Source: Chryseobacterium balustinum
GTDB lineage: Bacteria > Bacteroidota > Bacteroidia > Flavobacteriales > Weeksellaceae
Reading direction: 5' to 3'
Length of the DNA stretch: 64,000 nucleotides
NCBI RefSeq assembly: GCF_900168205.1
Contig: NZ_FUZE01000006.1
Location: 142,322-206,321, forward strand
The notes below the pieces were generated by a model, which saw nothing but the letters and a program-made list of their open reading frames with translations, did no database searches and was not told where the DNA came from. The position numbers and the translations under genes are program-made. Below, piece after piece: positions 7,318 through 15,103 of the stretch. The stretch's first letter is position 1. The number at the start of each line of letters is the position of its first letter.

Positions 7318-8859
7318 TTAGCTTACTAAAATATCTCCCGTCATAATTGCAGGAATTTCAACACCCATCACTGATAGAATTGTTGGTGCCATATCTCCTA
7401 GCTTCCCTGGTTTCAGTTCCCAGTTTTTATCTTTATCCATCACAATCAAAGGAACTAAATTGGTTGAATGCTGTGTGTTTGGAGAACCATCTGAATTAAT
7501 CATAACATCAGAATTCCCATGATCTGCCAAAATGAAAACTGCATACCCATGTTCGTAAGCCATTGTTGCTACTTTTTCAATGCATTGATCTACCGTTTCT
7601 GCTGCTTTTACCGCTGCTTCAAAAACTCCTGTATGCCCCACCATATCGGTATTTGCGAAATTTAAACAGATAAAATCAGCAGTTTCATTTTCCAGCTCAG
7701 GTAAAATTGCATTCGTAATATCATAAGCCGACATTTCAGGCTTCAAATCGTAAGTCGGAACGTCTTTCGGGCTTGGACAAAGCAATCTTTTTTCACCATG
7801 AAACTCTTCTTCACGACCTCCTGAAAAGAAAAAAGTAACGTGAGGATATTTTTCAGTTTCGGCAATTCTGATCTGAGTTTTTCCGTTTCTTTCCAAAACT
7901 TCACCCATCGTATCTTTCAAAACTTCTTCGTCAAAAACGACGTTTACATTTTGATACGTTTTATCGTAATTGGTTAGTGTAACATAGTGAAGATTCAGCT
8001 TTCGCATGAAATATTCAGGCATATCGTGCTGACAAAGAACTTCTGTAATCTCGCGACCTCTGTCTGTACGGAAATTAAAGCAAATTACTACATCATTATC
8101 AATGATTTTTCCTACAGGAACAACATTTCCAATCTGCGTTTCTTTAACCAAAATAATAGGTTTAATGAACTCATCAGTTACATTTTCATCATAAGAAGTT
8201 TTTATAGCTGCAAGTGCATTGGTTGTTTGCAATCCTACTCCTTCAACCATGGCATCATACGCTAATTTTACACGCTCCCATCTTCTGTCACGATCCATTG
8301 CGTAATATCTACCGATAACTGTTGCAAGATTTCCTGTAGTTTGCGCCATGTGATTTTGAAGTTCTTCAATAAAACCCAATCCTGAATGTGGATCGCAATC
8401 TCTACCGTCAGTAAATGCATGAACGTAAACGTTTTCATTTAAACCAAAATCTTTTGCAGCAGACAAAAGTCCTTTTAAATGATTGATATGTGAATGCACC
8501 CCACCATTAGAAACCAAACCGATAAAGTGTACATTTTTATTTTCTCTTTTCGCGTAAGCAAAAGCCTCCTGAATTACTTTTTCCTGTCCTAAAGTTCCGT
8601 TTTCGACAGCCATATTCAGTTTTACCAAATTCTGGTATACTACTCTACCTGCTCCCAAATTCATGTGTCCCACTTCAGAATTTCCCATTTGACCGGCCGG
8701 AAGACCCACTGCCAAACCGCTCGCTTCTAAAGTTGTATGTGGAAATCTATGATAACAGCTATCTATAAATGGTGTATTTGCTTGAGCTAATGCAGAAACT
8801 TCAGGATTTGTTCCCAAACCCCATCCGTCAAGTATTGCCAATATTGCTTTTTTAGACAT
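7318..8859 (-). CDS. gpmI: 2,3-bisphosphoglycerate-independent phosphoglycerate mutase
   Basis: The 513-residue enzyme interconverts 3- and 2-phosphoglycerate in glycolysis and gluconeogenesis with two metal ions. Visible motifs are DGWG near residue 11, GNSEVGHMNLGAGR with the phosphorylated serine near residue 60, GRDCDPHSGL, and the C-terminal metal sites NTDMVGHTG and LADHGNSD. The frame is open to a TTG at 8880, but the ATG at 8857-8859 gives the family's usual N-terminus (MSKKAILAILDGWG). The -7 element at 8882-8889 would put the transcript start at or after the TTG, so the ATG is preferred. Confidence 0.97.
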   Translation of the reverse strand: MSKKAILAILDGWGLGTNPEVSALAQANTPFIDSCYHRFPHTTLEASGLAVGLPAGQMGNSEVGHMNLGAGRVVYQNLVKLNMAVENGTLGQEKVIQEAFAYAKRENKNVHFIGLVSNGGVHSHINHLKGLLSAAKDFGLNENVYVHAFTDGRDCDPHSGLGFIEELQNHMAQTTGNLATVIGRYYAMDRDRRWERVKLAYDAMVEGVGLQTTNALAAIKTSYDENVTDEFIKPIILVKETQIGNVVPVGKIIDNDVVICFNFRTDRGREITEVLCQHDMPEYFMRKLNLHYVTLTNYDKTYQNVNVVFDEEVLKDTMGEVLERNGKTQIRIAETEKYPHVTFFFSGGREEEFHGEKRLLCPSPKDVPTYDLKPEMSAYDITNAILPELENETADFICLNFANTDMVGHTGVFEAAVKAAETVDQCIEKVATMAYEHGYAVFILADHGNSDVMINSDGSPNTQHSTNLVPLIVMDKDKNWELKPGKLGDMAPTILSVMGVEIPAIMTGDILVS

Positions 8860-8881
8860 TTTAATTTGATTTTTAAACAAA

Positions 8882-8889
8882 CAAATTTA
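8882..8889 (-). promoter_or_regulatory. -7 promoter element (TAAATTTG) of gpmI
   Basis: The minus strand has TAAATTTG, 23 bases before the gpmI ATG. Its position argues against initiation at the TTG at 8880. No -33 box was clear. Confidence 0.5.
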
Positions 8890-9016
8890 TTGATTTTAAA
8901 GTGAATTGAAGAATTTTCAAGGTTTAAATTTTGCTTAAAAGTTTAAAGAAAACTATTCCGAATAGTGAATCTAACTTAGAATTCTTATTGATTATTCGTT
9001 ATTGTAGAATGTTTGA

Positions 9017-9107
9017 TTTTAACGCAAAAGTTACTAAGATTTTTTTAATAATTCACTGTTTTCAAGTTCTAAAAGGCGTTCTACTCAGCAAAGAATACTA
9101 AGAATTT
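9017..9107. repeat. dispersed intergenic repeat, AACGCAAA...AGCAAAG family, copy 1
   Basis: The stretch starts TTTTAACGCAAAAGTTACT, continues TTCAAGTTCTAAAAGGCG, TTCTACTCAGCAAAGAATAC and ends in an A/T run. It aligns along its whole length (about 90 bases) with the copy at 27360-27453. It fills the middle of the 348-base gap between gpmI and the SUI1 gene. The rest of that gap is AT-rich and shows only the two gene leaders. Confidence 0.75.
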
Positions 9108-9207
9108 TAATTTATAGGAGATTATGTGTAATTAGAAAATTCTTAAAATGATATTTACGATTAAAATTAAATTATCCAGAATTAAATATTATTTTTAATT
9201 TTGTTTT

Positions 9208-9531
9208 ATGGATTTAAGAGACCAACTAAAAAACCTTTTCCCTACACATGAAGAACAGGATTTTCAAATGCCCGAAGAAGAATTTAAGCAGAAAGAACCT
9301 CTGGTTTGTAAATTTGAAAAGAAAGGCAGAAACGGAAAACCTGTAACGATTGTAGAAGGTTGGGAAGGCAGTGAAGATGATTTGAAAAAGATTTCAAAAA
9401 AAATAAAAACAACTTTGGGAATCGGTGGTTCCGAAAAAGACGGAACAATCATTATTCAGGGAGATAACCGGGATAAAATTATGGCTATTCTAAAAGATTT
9501 GGGCTACAAAACCAAAAGAGTTGGCGGATAG
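9208..9531 (+). CDS. SUI1/YciH-type translation factor
   Basis: This 107-residue protein has a short acidic N-terminus and a C-terminal SUI1 (eIF1-like) domain (about residues 30-105): the KKGRNGKPVTIVEGWEG strand-turn, KKIKTTLGIGGSEKDGTIIIQGD and a terminal LGYKTKRVGG. Bacterial homologues (YciH) bind near the 30S P site and influence initiation fidelity, but their physiological role is not settled. A TAATTTTG motif ends only four bases before the ATG at 9208. If used, the mRNA would be leaderless or nearly so. Confidence 0.88.
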   Translation: MDLRDQLKNLFPTHEEQDFQMPEEEFKQKEPLVCKFEKKGRNGKPVTIVEGWEGSEDDLKKISKKIKTTLGIGGSEKDGTIIIQGDNRDKIMAILKDLGYKTKRVGG

Positions 9532-9741
9532 ACTTATTTTTAAGATTTTAATATAAAAAAAATTGCCATCGACAAAGAATATGACGACAGCAAAAGAGAA
9601 AGTGTAATTATTAAAACGCAAATCTAAGATTTCAATATTACCAGAACTTTAATCTTAAATTAAATAAAGATTATCTTTTGAGTAACATGCTTTTTTAAAA
9701 CAAAATTCTTATCTTCACCTCCCTTTTTTAATAAAATAATT

Positions 9742-10596
9742 ATGCTAAATAAACTTGCAGCTTCAGAATTGGTTCTGAACGAAGACGGAAGTGTGTATCA
9801 TCTTAATCTGTTACCCGAAGATATTGCCCATAAAGTAATTTTGGTGGGTGATCCCGACAGAGTTCCAAAAGTTTCAAAATACTTTGATAAGGTTGAAGTC
9901 AAAAAAAACAAAAGAGAATTTTATACCCACACAGGAACTTTGCGTGGTGAAAGAATCTCTGTAATGTCAACCGGAATCGGTACTGAGAACATCGATATTG
10001 TAATGAATGAGCTTGATGCTTTGGTGAACATTGATCTGAAAGAAAAAGAATTTAAATCTGAACATCAGTCATTAGAACTATTCAGAATGGGAACTTGCGG
10101 AAGTGTAAACCCTGATGTGCAGGTTGATAATATGTTGGTTACTCAAAATGTTGTCGGGCTTGACGGTTTGATGCATTTTTATCAGGATTACCAGTTTGAA
10201 AATGAGTTTTCGAAGAATTTCTTTGAAAAATTCCCGTACGAAAAAATTAAGCCAATGCTTTATTTTTCAGAATGGTCTGAAGAATTGGGCGAATTGTATA
10301 AAGATGCTAAATACCATGGAAATACAGCTACTTTCCCAGGGTTTTATGCTCCACAAGGAAGACAGCTTCGTTTAAAAGCCCTAGACGAGAAGTTTTTGGA
10401 AAACTTAAATGATTTAGGAATTACCAATTTTGAAATGGAAACTTCAGCAATTTATGCTTTCTCAAAATTGCTAGGCCATAAAGCGATTACCGTAAATAAC
10501 GTGATTGCCAACAGAAGACGTGGTGAATTTTCATCAGACCATCATGCTTCTGAAAAGAATTTGATAGAATGGGTTCTCGACAGAATCATTAAATAA
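9742..10596 (+). CDS. nucleoside phosphorylase (uridine/purine phosphorylase family)
   Basis: The 284-residue cytoplasmic enzyme of the PNP/UDP phosphorylase superfamily cleaves nucleosides with phosphate for salvage. Visible motifs are VGDPDRV near residue 31 (phosphate-binding Gly/Arg loop), MSTGIGTENIDIV, GTCGSVNPDV and the nucleoside-binding FEMETSAIYAF segment. Uridine phosphorylase is the closest by feel because of the GDPDR and EMETSA motifs, but purine specificity is not excluded. It starts at ATG 9742 and is followed by a strong terminator. Confidence 0.9.
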   Translation: MLNKLAASELVLNEDGSVYHLNLLPEDIAHKVILVGDPDRVPKVSKYFDKVEVKKNKREFYTHTGTLRGERISVMSTGIGTENIDIVMNELDALVNIDLKEKEFKSEHQSLELFRMGTCGSVNPDVQVDNMLVTQNVVGLDGLMHFYQDYQFENEFSKNFFEKFPYEKIKPMLYFSEWSEELGELYKDAKYHGNTATFPGFYAPQGRQLRLKALDEKFLENLNDLGITNFEMETSAIYAFSKLLGHKAITVNNVIANRRRGEFSSDHHASEKNLIEWVLDRIIK

Positions 10597-10598
10597 TA

Positions 10599-10632
10599 AA
10601 AAAACTGCTGAAAATTTTCAGCAGTTTTTTGT
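10599..10632. terminator. bidirectional terminator
   Basis: A perfect 28-base palindrome (AAAACTGCTGAAAA and its complement, 10601-10628) is flanked by A- and T-runs. It separates the nucleoside phosphorylase from a convergent secreted-protein gene. Confidence 0.9.
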
Positions 10633-10634
10633 TT

Positions 10635-11456
10635 TTAGTTAGAACAGCTTTTTTCGTATTCTTTTACAATACCACTATAAAAATTTAAATAATAACGTAG
10701 CATATTTTCACCCAGAATATTCTGGAAATTTCCTTTTTTACCAATACTTTTAGCTTCTTCAAAAGAATCGGTACGAACTTTTTTATATTCTTCCTTGAAT
10801 TTTTTTCTAAATTCTTTGTCTTCTAATTTTTTCTCTAAAAAAGAGAGATATTGGTTGAAATTTTCGCAATTTTTACCTACAACACGAAAGGCTCCAATCA
10901 TTTTTTCTTCGGCAGAACCAAAATTGAAAAGATTGATGCGATCATAATCAACCGGCATTATTGCAAAATCATCTTTACTATTCCTAATATAAAACATTGA
11001 ATAAACATACGTACAAGCCGCCTTTAGATTCCCTTGACACATAAACATGTTGGAACCAAATATCTGTATTTTGCCATCATATAATAAAGGCTGAAAAGAA
11101 CGTTTTCTTTTATCTACCAACTCCCCATTGCTGTTAATGGCTTTTAGATCGAGGCGTTCAATACCATTAACGAAATCCCCATTCTCATCATATATTTTCA
11201 TCGCTTTTACTTCTTTTGCTCCTATCTTTTCGGTTTTGGCTTCAGGAGCAGTTTTATATTCAAAACTGTAAATATCATCTTTGTCAAAAAAACTTGGATA
11301 AGAACCATTTGGATAGGTATAAGCAACAAATAGTGCAGACATTTTGCTGCCGTTTTCTAAAGTAAATTCAGCTTTTGGATAGGTATTTTCTTTTTTCTGT
11401 GAAAAAGTAGTGATTGATGTTATTACAGAAATAGCAATAAGTAATTTTTTGGTCAT
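10635..11456 (-). CDS. secreted protein of unknown function
   Basis: A 273-residue precursor with a Sec signal peptide (MTKKLLIAISVITSITTFS, cleavage near residue 20). The mature part shows short beta-rich segments that read like an exported response protein (YSFEYKT, MKIYDENGDFV, FQPLLYDGKIQIFGSN) and a charged C-terminal helical region rich in Lys/Glu (about 205-255). Cysteines occur at MCQGNLKAACTY, GKNCENF and the C-terminus. No known domain was recognised. It starts at ATG 11454-11456. It has no operon partner. Confidence 0.7.
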   Translation of the reverse strand: MTKKLLIAISVITSITTFSQKKENTYPKAEFTLENGSKMSALFVAYTYPNGSYPSFFDKDDIYSFEYKTAPEAKTEKIGAKEVKAMKIYDENGDFVNGIERLDLKAINSNGELVDKRKRSFQPLLYDGKIQIFGSNMFMCQGNLKAACTYVYSMFYIRNSKDDFAIMPVDYDRINLFNFGSAEEKMIGAFRVVGKNCENFNQYLSFLEKKLEDKEFRKKFKEEYKKVRTDSFEEAKSIGKKGNFQNILGENMLRYYLNFYSGIVKEYEKSCSN

Positions 11457-11652
11457 ATAAGTTTTATTTATTATTCTACTTTTATCTAATTCCTACGTAA
11501 AGCACTTTTACAGCAAGATTTAAAAGTTAGAATTTAAAGATAATATCTTTTTTCAGATATTAAAATAAATATTATGAAAATTTTAACAACCATATTCTTG
11601 TTTAGGAATACTTCTTGCCTATTCTAAACCATAACACTTAAATATTAACATT

Positions 11653-11952
11653 ATGGAAAACCAGGATTATAACAAAGCTGAAAAAGCTGTAGACAACACT
11701 GAAAACTCTTTAAGAAATGCAGCAACCGATGCAAAATGGAAAATCAGTGATTTGGCAGACAAAGCCAGAGATTATATCAATGAAAAAAGAAATAATGATG
11801 AAGAAGCAAACCAGGAAGGTTGGCTAGACAGAGTAAAAGCTAATGCAGCTGATACATGGGAAGACATTAAAGATGGAGCCAATGATGCTTGGGAAAAAAC
11901 CAAAGATGCAGCAGAAGATGTAAAAGCAGAATGGAACAAAAAAACTAACTAA
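11653..11952 (+). CDS. small hydrophilic amphipathic-helix protein, LEA/CsbD-like
   Basis: This 99-residue protein is almost entirely Ala, Lys, Asp, Glu and Asn. It has repeated 11-residue-type helical units (DKARDYINEK, DTWEDIKDG, DAWEKTKDA, DVKAEWNKK) and no cysteine, proline or signal peptide. This composition is typical of LEA-like or YtxH/CsbD-type stress proteins that fold on membranes or in dry conditions. A stress role is an inference from composition. It starts at ATG 11653 and is followed by a hairpin terminator. Confidence 0.7.
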   Translation: MENQDYNKAEKAVDNTENSLRNAATDAKWKISDLADKARDYINEKRNNDEEANQEGWLDRVKANAADTWEDIKDGANDAWEKTKDAAEDVKAEWNKKTN

Positions 11953-11982
11953 GTTTATTAGTCTTTTATATATTATCAAAGA

Positions 11983-12018
11983 AAAACGGAGTCTTTTTAG
12001 GAAGGCTTCGTTTTTTAT
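11983..12018 (+). terminator. terminator with GU pairs
   Basis: AAAACGGAGTC pairs with GGCTTCGTTTT (two G-U pairs) around a 10-base loop and is followed by a T-run. It lies just downstream of the LEA-like gene and before the fabI promoter. Confidence 0.7.
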
Positions 12019-12042
12019 TATGTTCTAAACACAAATTATTGC

Positions 12043-12050
12043 TACATTTG
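12043..12050 (+). promoter_or_regulatory. -7 promoter element (TACATTTG) of fabI
   Basis: TACATTTG fits TAnnTTTG and lies 24 bases before the fabI ATG. A -33 TTTG at the right distance is not obvious. Confidence 0.6.
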
Positions 12051-12074
12051 TGGATTAATAAACATTAAAAAATT

Positions 12075-12884
12075 ATGTCATACGGTTTACTTAAAGGCAA
12101 GAAGGGAATTATTTTTGGAGCCCTTAATGAACAATCTATCGCATGGAAAGTTGCAGAAAGATGCCACGAAGAAGGCGCAGAATTCATCCTGTCAAACGCT
12201 CCTATCGCTCTTAGAATGGGAGAATTAAACGGTTTAGCAGAAAAAACAGGTTCTGAGGTGATTGGTGCAGATGCAACTTCTATCGAAGATCTTGAAAAAC
12301 TTTTTGATGCTGCTGTTGCAAAATTTGGTAAAATCGATTTCATTCTTCACTCAATTGGTATGTCTATCAACGTGAGAAAAGGAAAGCATTATACAGAAAT
12401 GAACTACGATTGGTTGGAAAAAGGTTGGGATATCTCAGCAGTTTCATTCCACAAAGTAATGAGAGTAGCTTACGAAAAAAACTGTATGAACGAATGGGGA
12501 AGTATTTTGGCATTGACTTATATTGCTGCTCAAAGAACGTTCCCGGATTATAACGATATGTCTGATAACAAAGCGTATCTTGAAAGTATTGCAAGAACTT
12601 TCGGAAACTATTGGGGTGAAAGAAAAGTACGTGTAAACACGGTTTCTCAGTCTCCTACTCCTACCACTGCAGGTAGCGGTGTAAAAGGTTTCGGTGGTTT
12701 CCTTGGATATGCTGAAGATATGTCTCCACTTGGAAACGCTACGGCTCTAGAATGTGCAGATTATTGCGTAACTCTTTTCTCTGATTTAACTAAGAAAGTA
12801 ACGATGCAGAATCTTTTCCATGATGGTGGATTCAGCAGCTCTGGAGTTACTCAGAAAGTAATCAGAAAATATGATGTTGAATAA
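12075..12884 (+). CDS. fabI: enoyl-[acyl-carrier-protein] reductase FabI
   Basis: This 269-residue NADH-dependent short-chain reductase catalyses the last step of each fatty-acid elongation round. It has the FabI N-terminus (KKGIIFGALNEQSIAWKVA, a dinucleotide loop unlike GxxxGxG), DATSIEDLE, the HSIG turn, the Tyr-(x)6-Lys catalytic pair in YNDMSDNK, and a GFGGFLGY substrate loop. It is the target of triclosan in other bacteria. It has a -7 element and its own terminator, so it is monocistronic. Confidence 0.96.
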   Translation: MSYGLLKGKKGIIFGALNEQSIAWKVAERCHEEGAEFILSNAPIALRMGELNGLAEKTGSEVIGADATSIEDLEKLFDAAVAKFGKIDFILHSIGMSINVRKGKHYTEMNYDWLEKGWDISAVSFHKVMRVAYEKNCMNEWGSILALTYIAAQRTFPDYNDMSDNKAYLESIARTFGNYWGERKVRVNTVSQSPTPTTAGSGVKGFGGFLGYAEDMSPLGNATALECADYCVTLFSDLTKKVTMQNLFHDGGFSSSGVTQKVIRKYDVE

Positions 12885-12905
12885 GTGAAATTTTCACTCT
12901 AAATA

Positions 12906-12940
12906 ATTAAATCCGGAACATTTTGTTCCGGATTTTTTTG
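12906..12940 (+). terminator. fabI terminator
   Basis: AAATCCGGAACA (12908-12919) pairs with TGTTCCGGATTT, followed by a run of Ts. It marks the last core gene before the T6SS island. The rest of the gap to 13218 has a GGCG...CGCC palindrome (13014-13030) but no gene that I can support. Confidence 0.9.
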
Positions 12941-13218
12941 TGAATTTTTTTGTGAAAATAAATTCGGTGAAACCCAAGGTATTAGTACACTTGAAATCAA
13001 ATGAAAACCCGGCGAAGGCGTAACGCCTATTTATGTAAGAGTAACAAACGGGAGTGGATGTTTGTTATAATATTTACTTTCAGGAAAAATTGAATGTCTT
13101 TTATGAGCGATTCGGGGAGAGGTTTTAAACCTGATTATTTTTTCTTCCATTCTATTTAAACTATCAGCAAACTTAATGTTTAGAAATTGTTTTAATATGC
13201 GAAACCTTAATCTAAAAA

Positions 13219-13572
13219 TTATTGAATCTCATGTTTTTCACCATGTCCTTTGTCTGCTACTTCAATTTTACCGCCAGTGCTACACATACAAAAAGAATCC
13301 TCAGTAAGAATTTTGTAATTGTTGATAGTATCTTTCTCTGTTGTTTTTTGCCATATTTTCGGTGCAGGAATACAAGGTAAATAACCGCCTGTTGTTGGCT
13401 TTAGCTTGCATTGCCCGAAAGGTTTTATATTAACCATAGCCTGTTTATCCTGTTCTGTAGTAATCATTTTTCCGTCCGCCGTAGAAAAGTTTTGACTGGT
13501 AACCGTAAGATTACTGGACATAATCCCTTGATTGCAGGATAGTTGGGCGGTATCTGTGATTTTTTGTGGCAT
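13219..13572 (-). CDS. DUF4280 PAAR-like T6SS tip protein (distal copy)
   Basis: This 117-residue protein matches the DUF4280 family of PAAR-like spike tips found with Bacteroidota T6SS. It has a TAQLSCNQG start, an INIKPFGQCKLKPT-type centre (here VNIKPFGQCKLK) and a C-terminal CMCSTGGKI. Its four conserved cysteines sit where they could bind metal or form the tip. It is about 55% identical by eye to the copy at 16839-17183. Its ATG overlaps the stop of the upstream lipoprotein (TAATG). It is the last gene of the minus-strand T6SS island, so an effector for this tip may once have followed. Confidence 0.87.
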   Translation of the reverse strand: MPQKITDTAQLSCNQGIMSSNLTVTSQNFSTADGKMITTEQDKQAMVNIKPFGQCKLKPTTGGYLPCIPAPKIWQKTTEKDTINNYKILTEDSFCMCSTGGKIEVADKGHGEKHEIQ

Positions 13573-14297
13573 TATTTACTTTCTTTTTTATATAAAGTCT
13601 CAACAGTAGTTCCTTCGCCTCCTTTACCAAGTTGTCTTTCAACAAGTAATACTTCTCCATTAATACCATTAAGCATTATTCTTATAATACCACCTCTCGG
13701 ATTATCCTTATACTTTCCAATATAACTAATATTCCAAGTTGGAAAATTGTAATCAGGATATTCCAAATCGTTGTCAATACCAACTTTATCTTTCAAAATA
13801 TCTAATTTTAAATCCTGTTCAACATACTTCTTTACCTGTTCCCAAGTAAACGTAAAAGGTTTATCCCAGTCTTCTACTTTTATAAGTTTTCCTTTTGAAC
13901 CATATTCGTACTTATCTCCTTTTATAAAACCATCATCTAAAAAAGTTTGCCATTTACTTTTCAATAAACCGTTTTTAAAAAACTCTTTATGTGTTATAAA
14001 AAACGAATTCGTATATTCATAAGTAGCATAAAAACCATCATCAAAATCAGTTTCTGTAACTTTTGTGCCATTACTCATTTCATATTCATATGTTCTACTT
14101 ATTTTGTCAGAATGTTTATAGTAATTTTCTATATTGAATTTTTCTGATGTATATGTTTGCATGGTTTTAGGATTTATTGGGATTTCTATTTTTATATTTG
14201 ATGATTTACCTTCGTTATTATCATTCTTCTTTTCTTTGTCCTGTGAATGACAAGAATTTATTACTAATAATAAGCTAATTAATACTATTTTTTTCAT
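13572..14297 (-). CDS. lipoprotein, candidate T6SS immunity protein (paralogue 2)
   Basis: This 241-residue precursor has a lipoprotein signal peptide with a Cys lipobox (LLVINSC, Cys16), then a charged linker and a folded part beginning PINPKTMQTYTSEKF. The middle resembles a MORN-type toxin-antitoxin repeat (YEYGSKGKLIKVEDWDKPF) and the end a PepSY-like strand pair (FTWEQVKKY, GEVLLVERQ). It is clearly related to the neighbour at 14395-15102. Location next to toxin-like genes and export to the periplasm fit a T6SS immunity role. This is inferred from context only. Confidence 0.6.
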   Translation of the reverse strand: MKKIVLISLLLVINSCHSQDKEKKNDNNEGKSSNIKIEIPINPKTMQTYTSEKFNIENYYKHSDKISRTYEYEMSNGTKVTETDFDDGFYATYEYTNSFFITHKEFFKNGLLKSKWQTFLDDGFIKGDKYEYGSKGKLIKVEDWDKPFTFTWEQVKKYVEQDLKLDILKDKVGIDNDLEYPDYNFPTWNISYIGKYKDNPRGGIIRIMLNGINGEVLLVERQLGKGGEGTTVETLYKKESK

Positions 14298-14394
14298 TTT
14301 TTATAAAATTTCAAAGTGTCTGAATATTCGACTATCCACATTTCCTAATCGCATAATAATTATTATCAGTAATTTTTTGTGCGTGAAAAAACAC

Positions 14395-15102
14395 TTACTT
14401 TTTTTCAAAAATTATTTGTTGCTCTCCATCACGACCCAGTATTTTTTTTACTTTTAATAATTCTCCATCTGTTCCGTCTAAAGTAACATAATAAACTCCA
14501 AAAACATCCTTGTAATTGCCTTTGAAATTAATGTCCCATGTTGGTTTTCCTCCTGATAATCCATTATAGTTATTTATGTTTACTTCATCTTTAAAAAAAT
14601 CTAATTTTAAATCCTGTTCAATATACTTCTTTACCTGTTCCCAAGTAAACTTGAAAGGCTTATCATAATCTTCTGCTTTGGTTAGTTTGCCACTTTCATC
14701 ATATTCATAAAAAACACCTTTTATAAAGCCTCCATTAACGAAACGATTGTATTTCATCCATAAACGTCCATTAGGATGATATTCTTTACTTAAAGTAAAA
14801 AGAGAATTTTTAGGGGTGATATCTCTGGTAAATAATATTAATTCATCATCAGTTTCAAGTACTTTTGCACCGTCCGCTCTAATATATTCATATCCGCCAT
14901 CAATTTTATTTTTTTTATATTTTTGAATATCCTGTTCTGTAAATTCTTCTATTGTATGTGTTTGCATTGTTTTAGGATTTATTGGGAGTTCTAAATTAAT
15001 TCTTTCTGAAGTTGTTGTTGTCTTTTTACTCGGTTTATCCTTATCCTGTGAGTTACAAGAAGTGATTATTGACATTAAAAAAATTATGGAAATTCTTTTC
15101 AT
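14395..15102 (-). CDS. lipoprotein, candidate immunity protein for the metzincin effector (paralogue 1)
   Basis: A 235-residue lipoprotein (lipobox SIITSC, Cys16) homologous throughout to the gene at 13572-14297, sharing the PINPKTMQT block, the FIKGVFYEYDESGKLTKAED block and FTWEQVKKYIEQDLKLD. It starts one base after the stop of the metzincin-type gene, so it is probably its cognate immunity protein; a second copy follows. The two copies differ most in the region after the PINPKTMQT block, where specificity could reside. Confidence 0.65.
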   Translation of the reverse strand: MKRISIIFLMSIITSCNSQDKDKPSKKTTTTSERINLELPINPKTMQTHTIEEFTEQDIQKYKKNKIDGGYEYIRADGAKVLETDDELILFTRDITPKNSLFTLSKEYHPNGRLWMKYNRFVNGGFIKGVFYEYDESGKLTKAEDYDKPFKFTWEQVKKYIEQDLKLDFFKDEVNINNYNGLSGGKPTWDINFKGNYKDVFGVYYVTLDGTDGELLKVKKILGRDGEQQIIFEKK

Positions 15103-15103
15103 A

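Noticed and set aside
9540..9630. Short coding-like stretch (IAIDKEYDDSKRESVIIKTQI) after the SUI1 gene
   Set aside because: Only about 25 codons, no start codon, and it is not continuous with the upstream gene; kept as a possible remnant only.
12940..13218. Possible gene or RNA in the gap after fabI (GGCG...CGCC palindrome)
   Set aside because: No open frame with protein character and only one short palindrome; nothing else supports an RNA gene.
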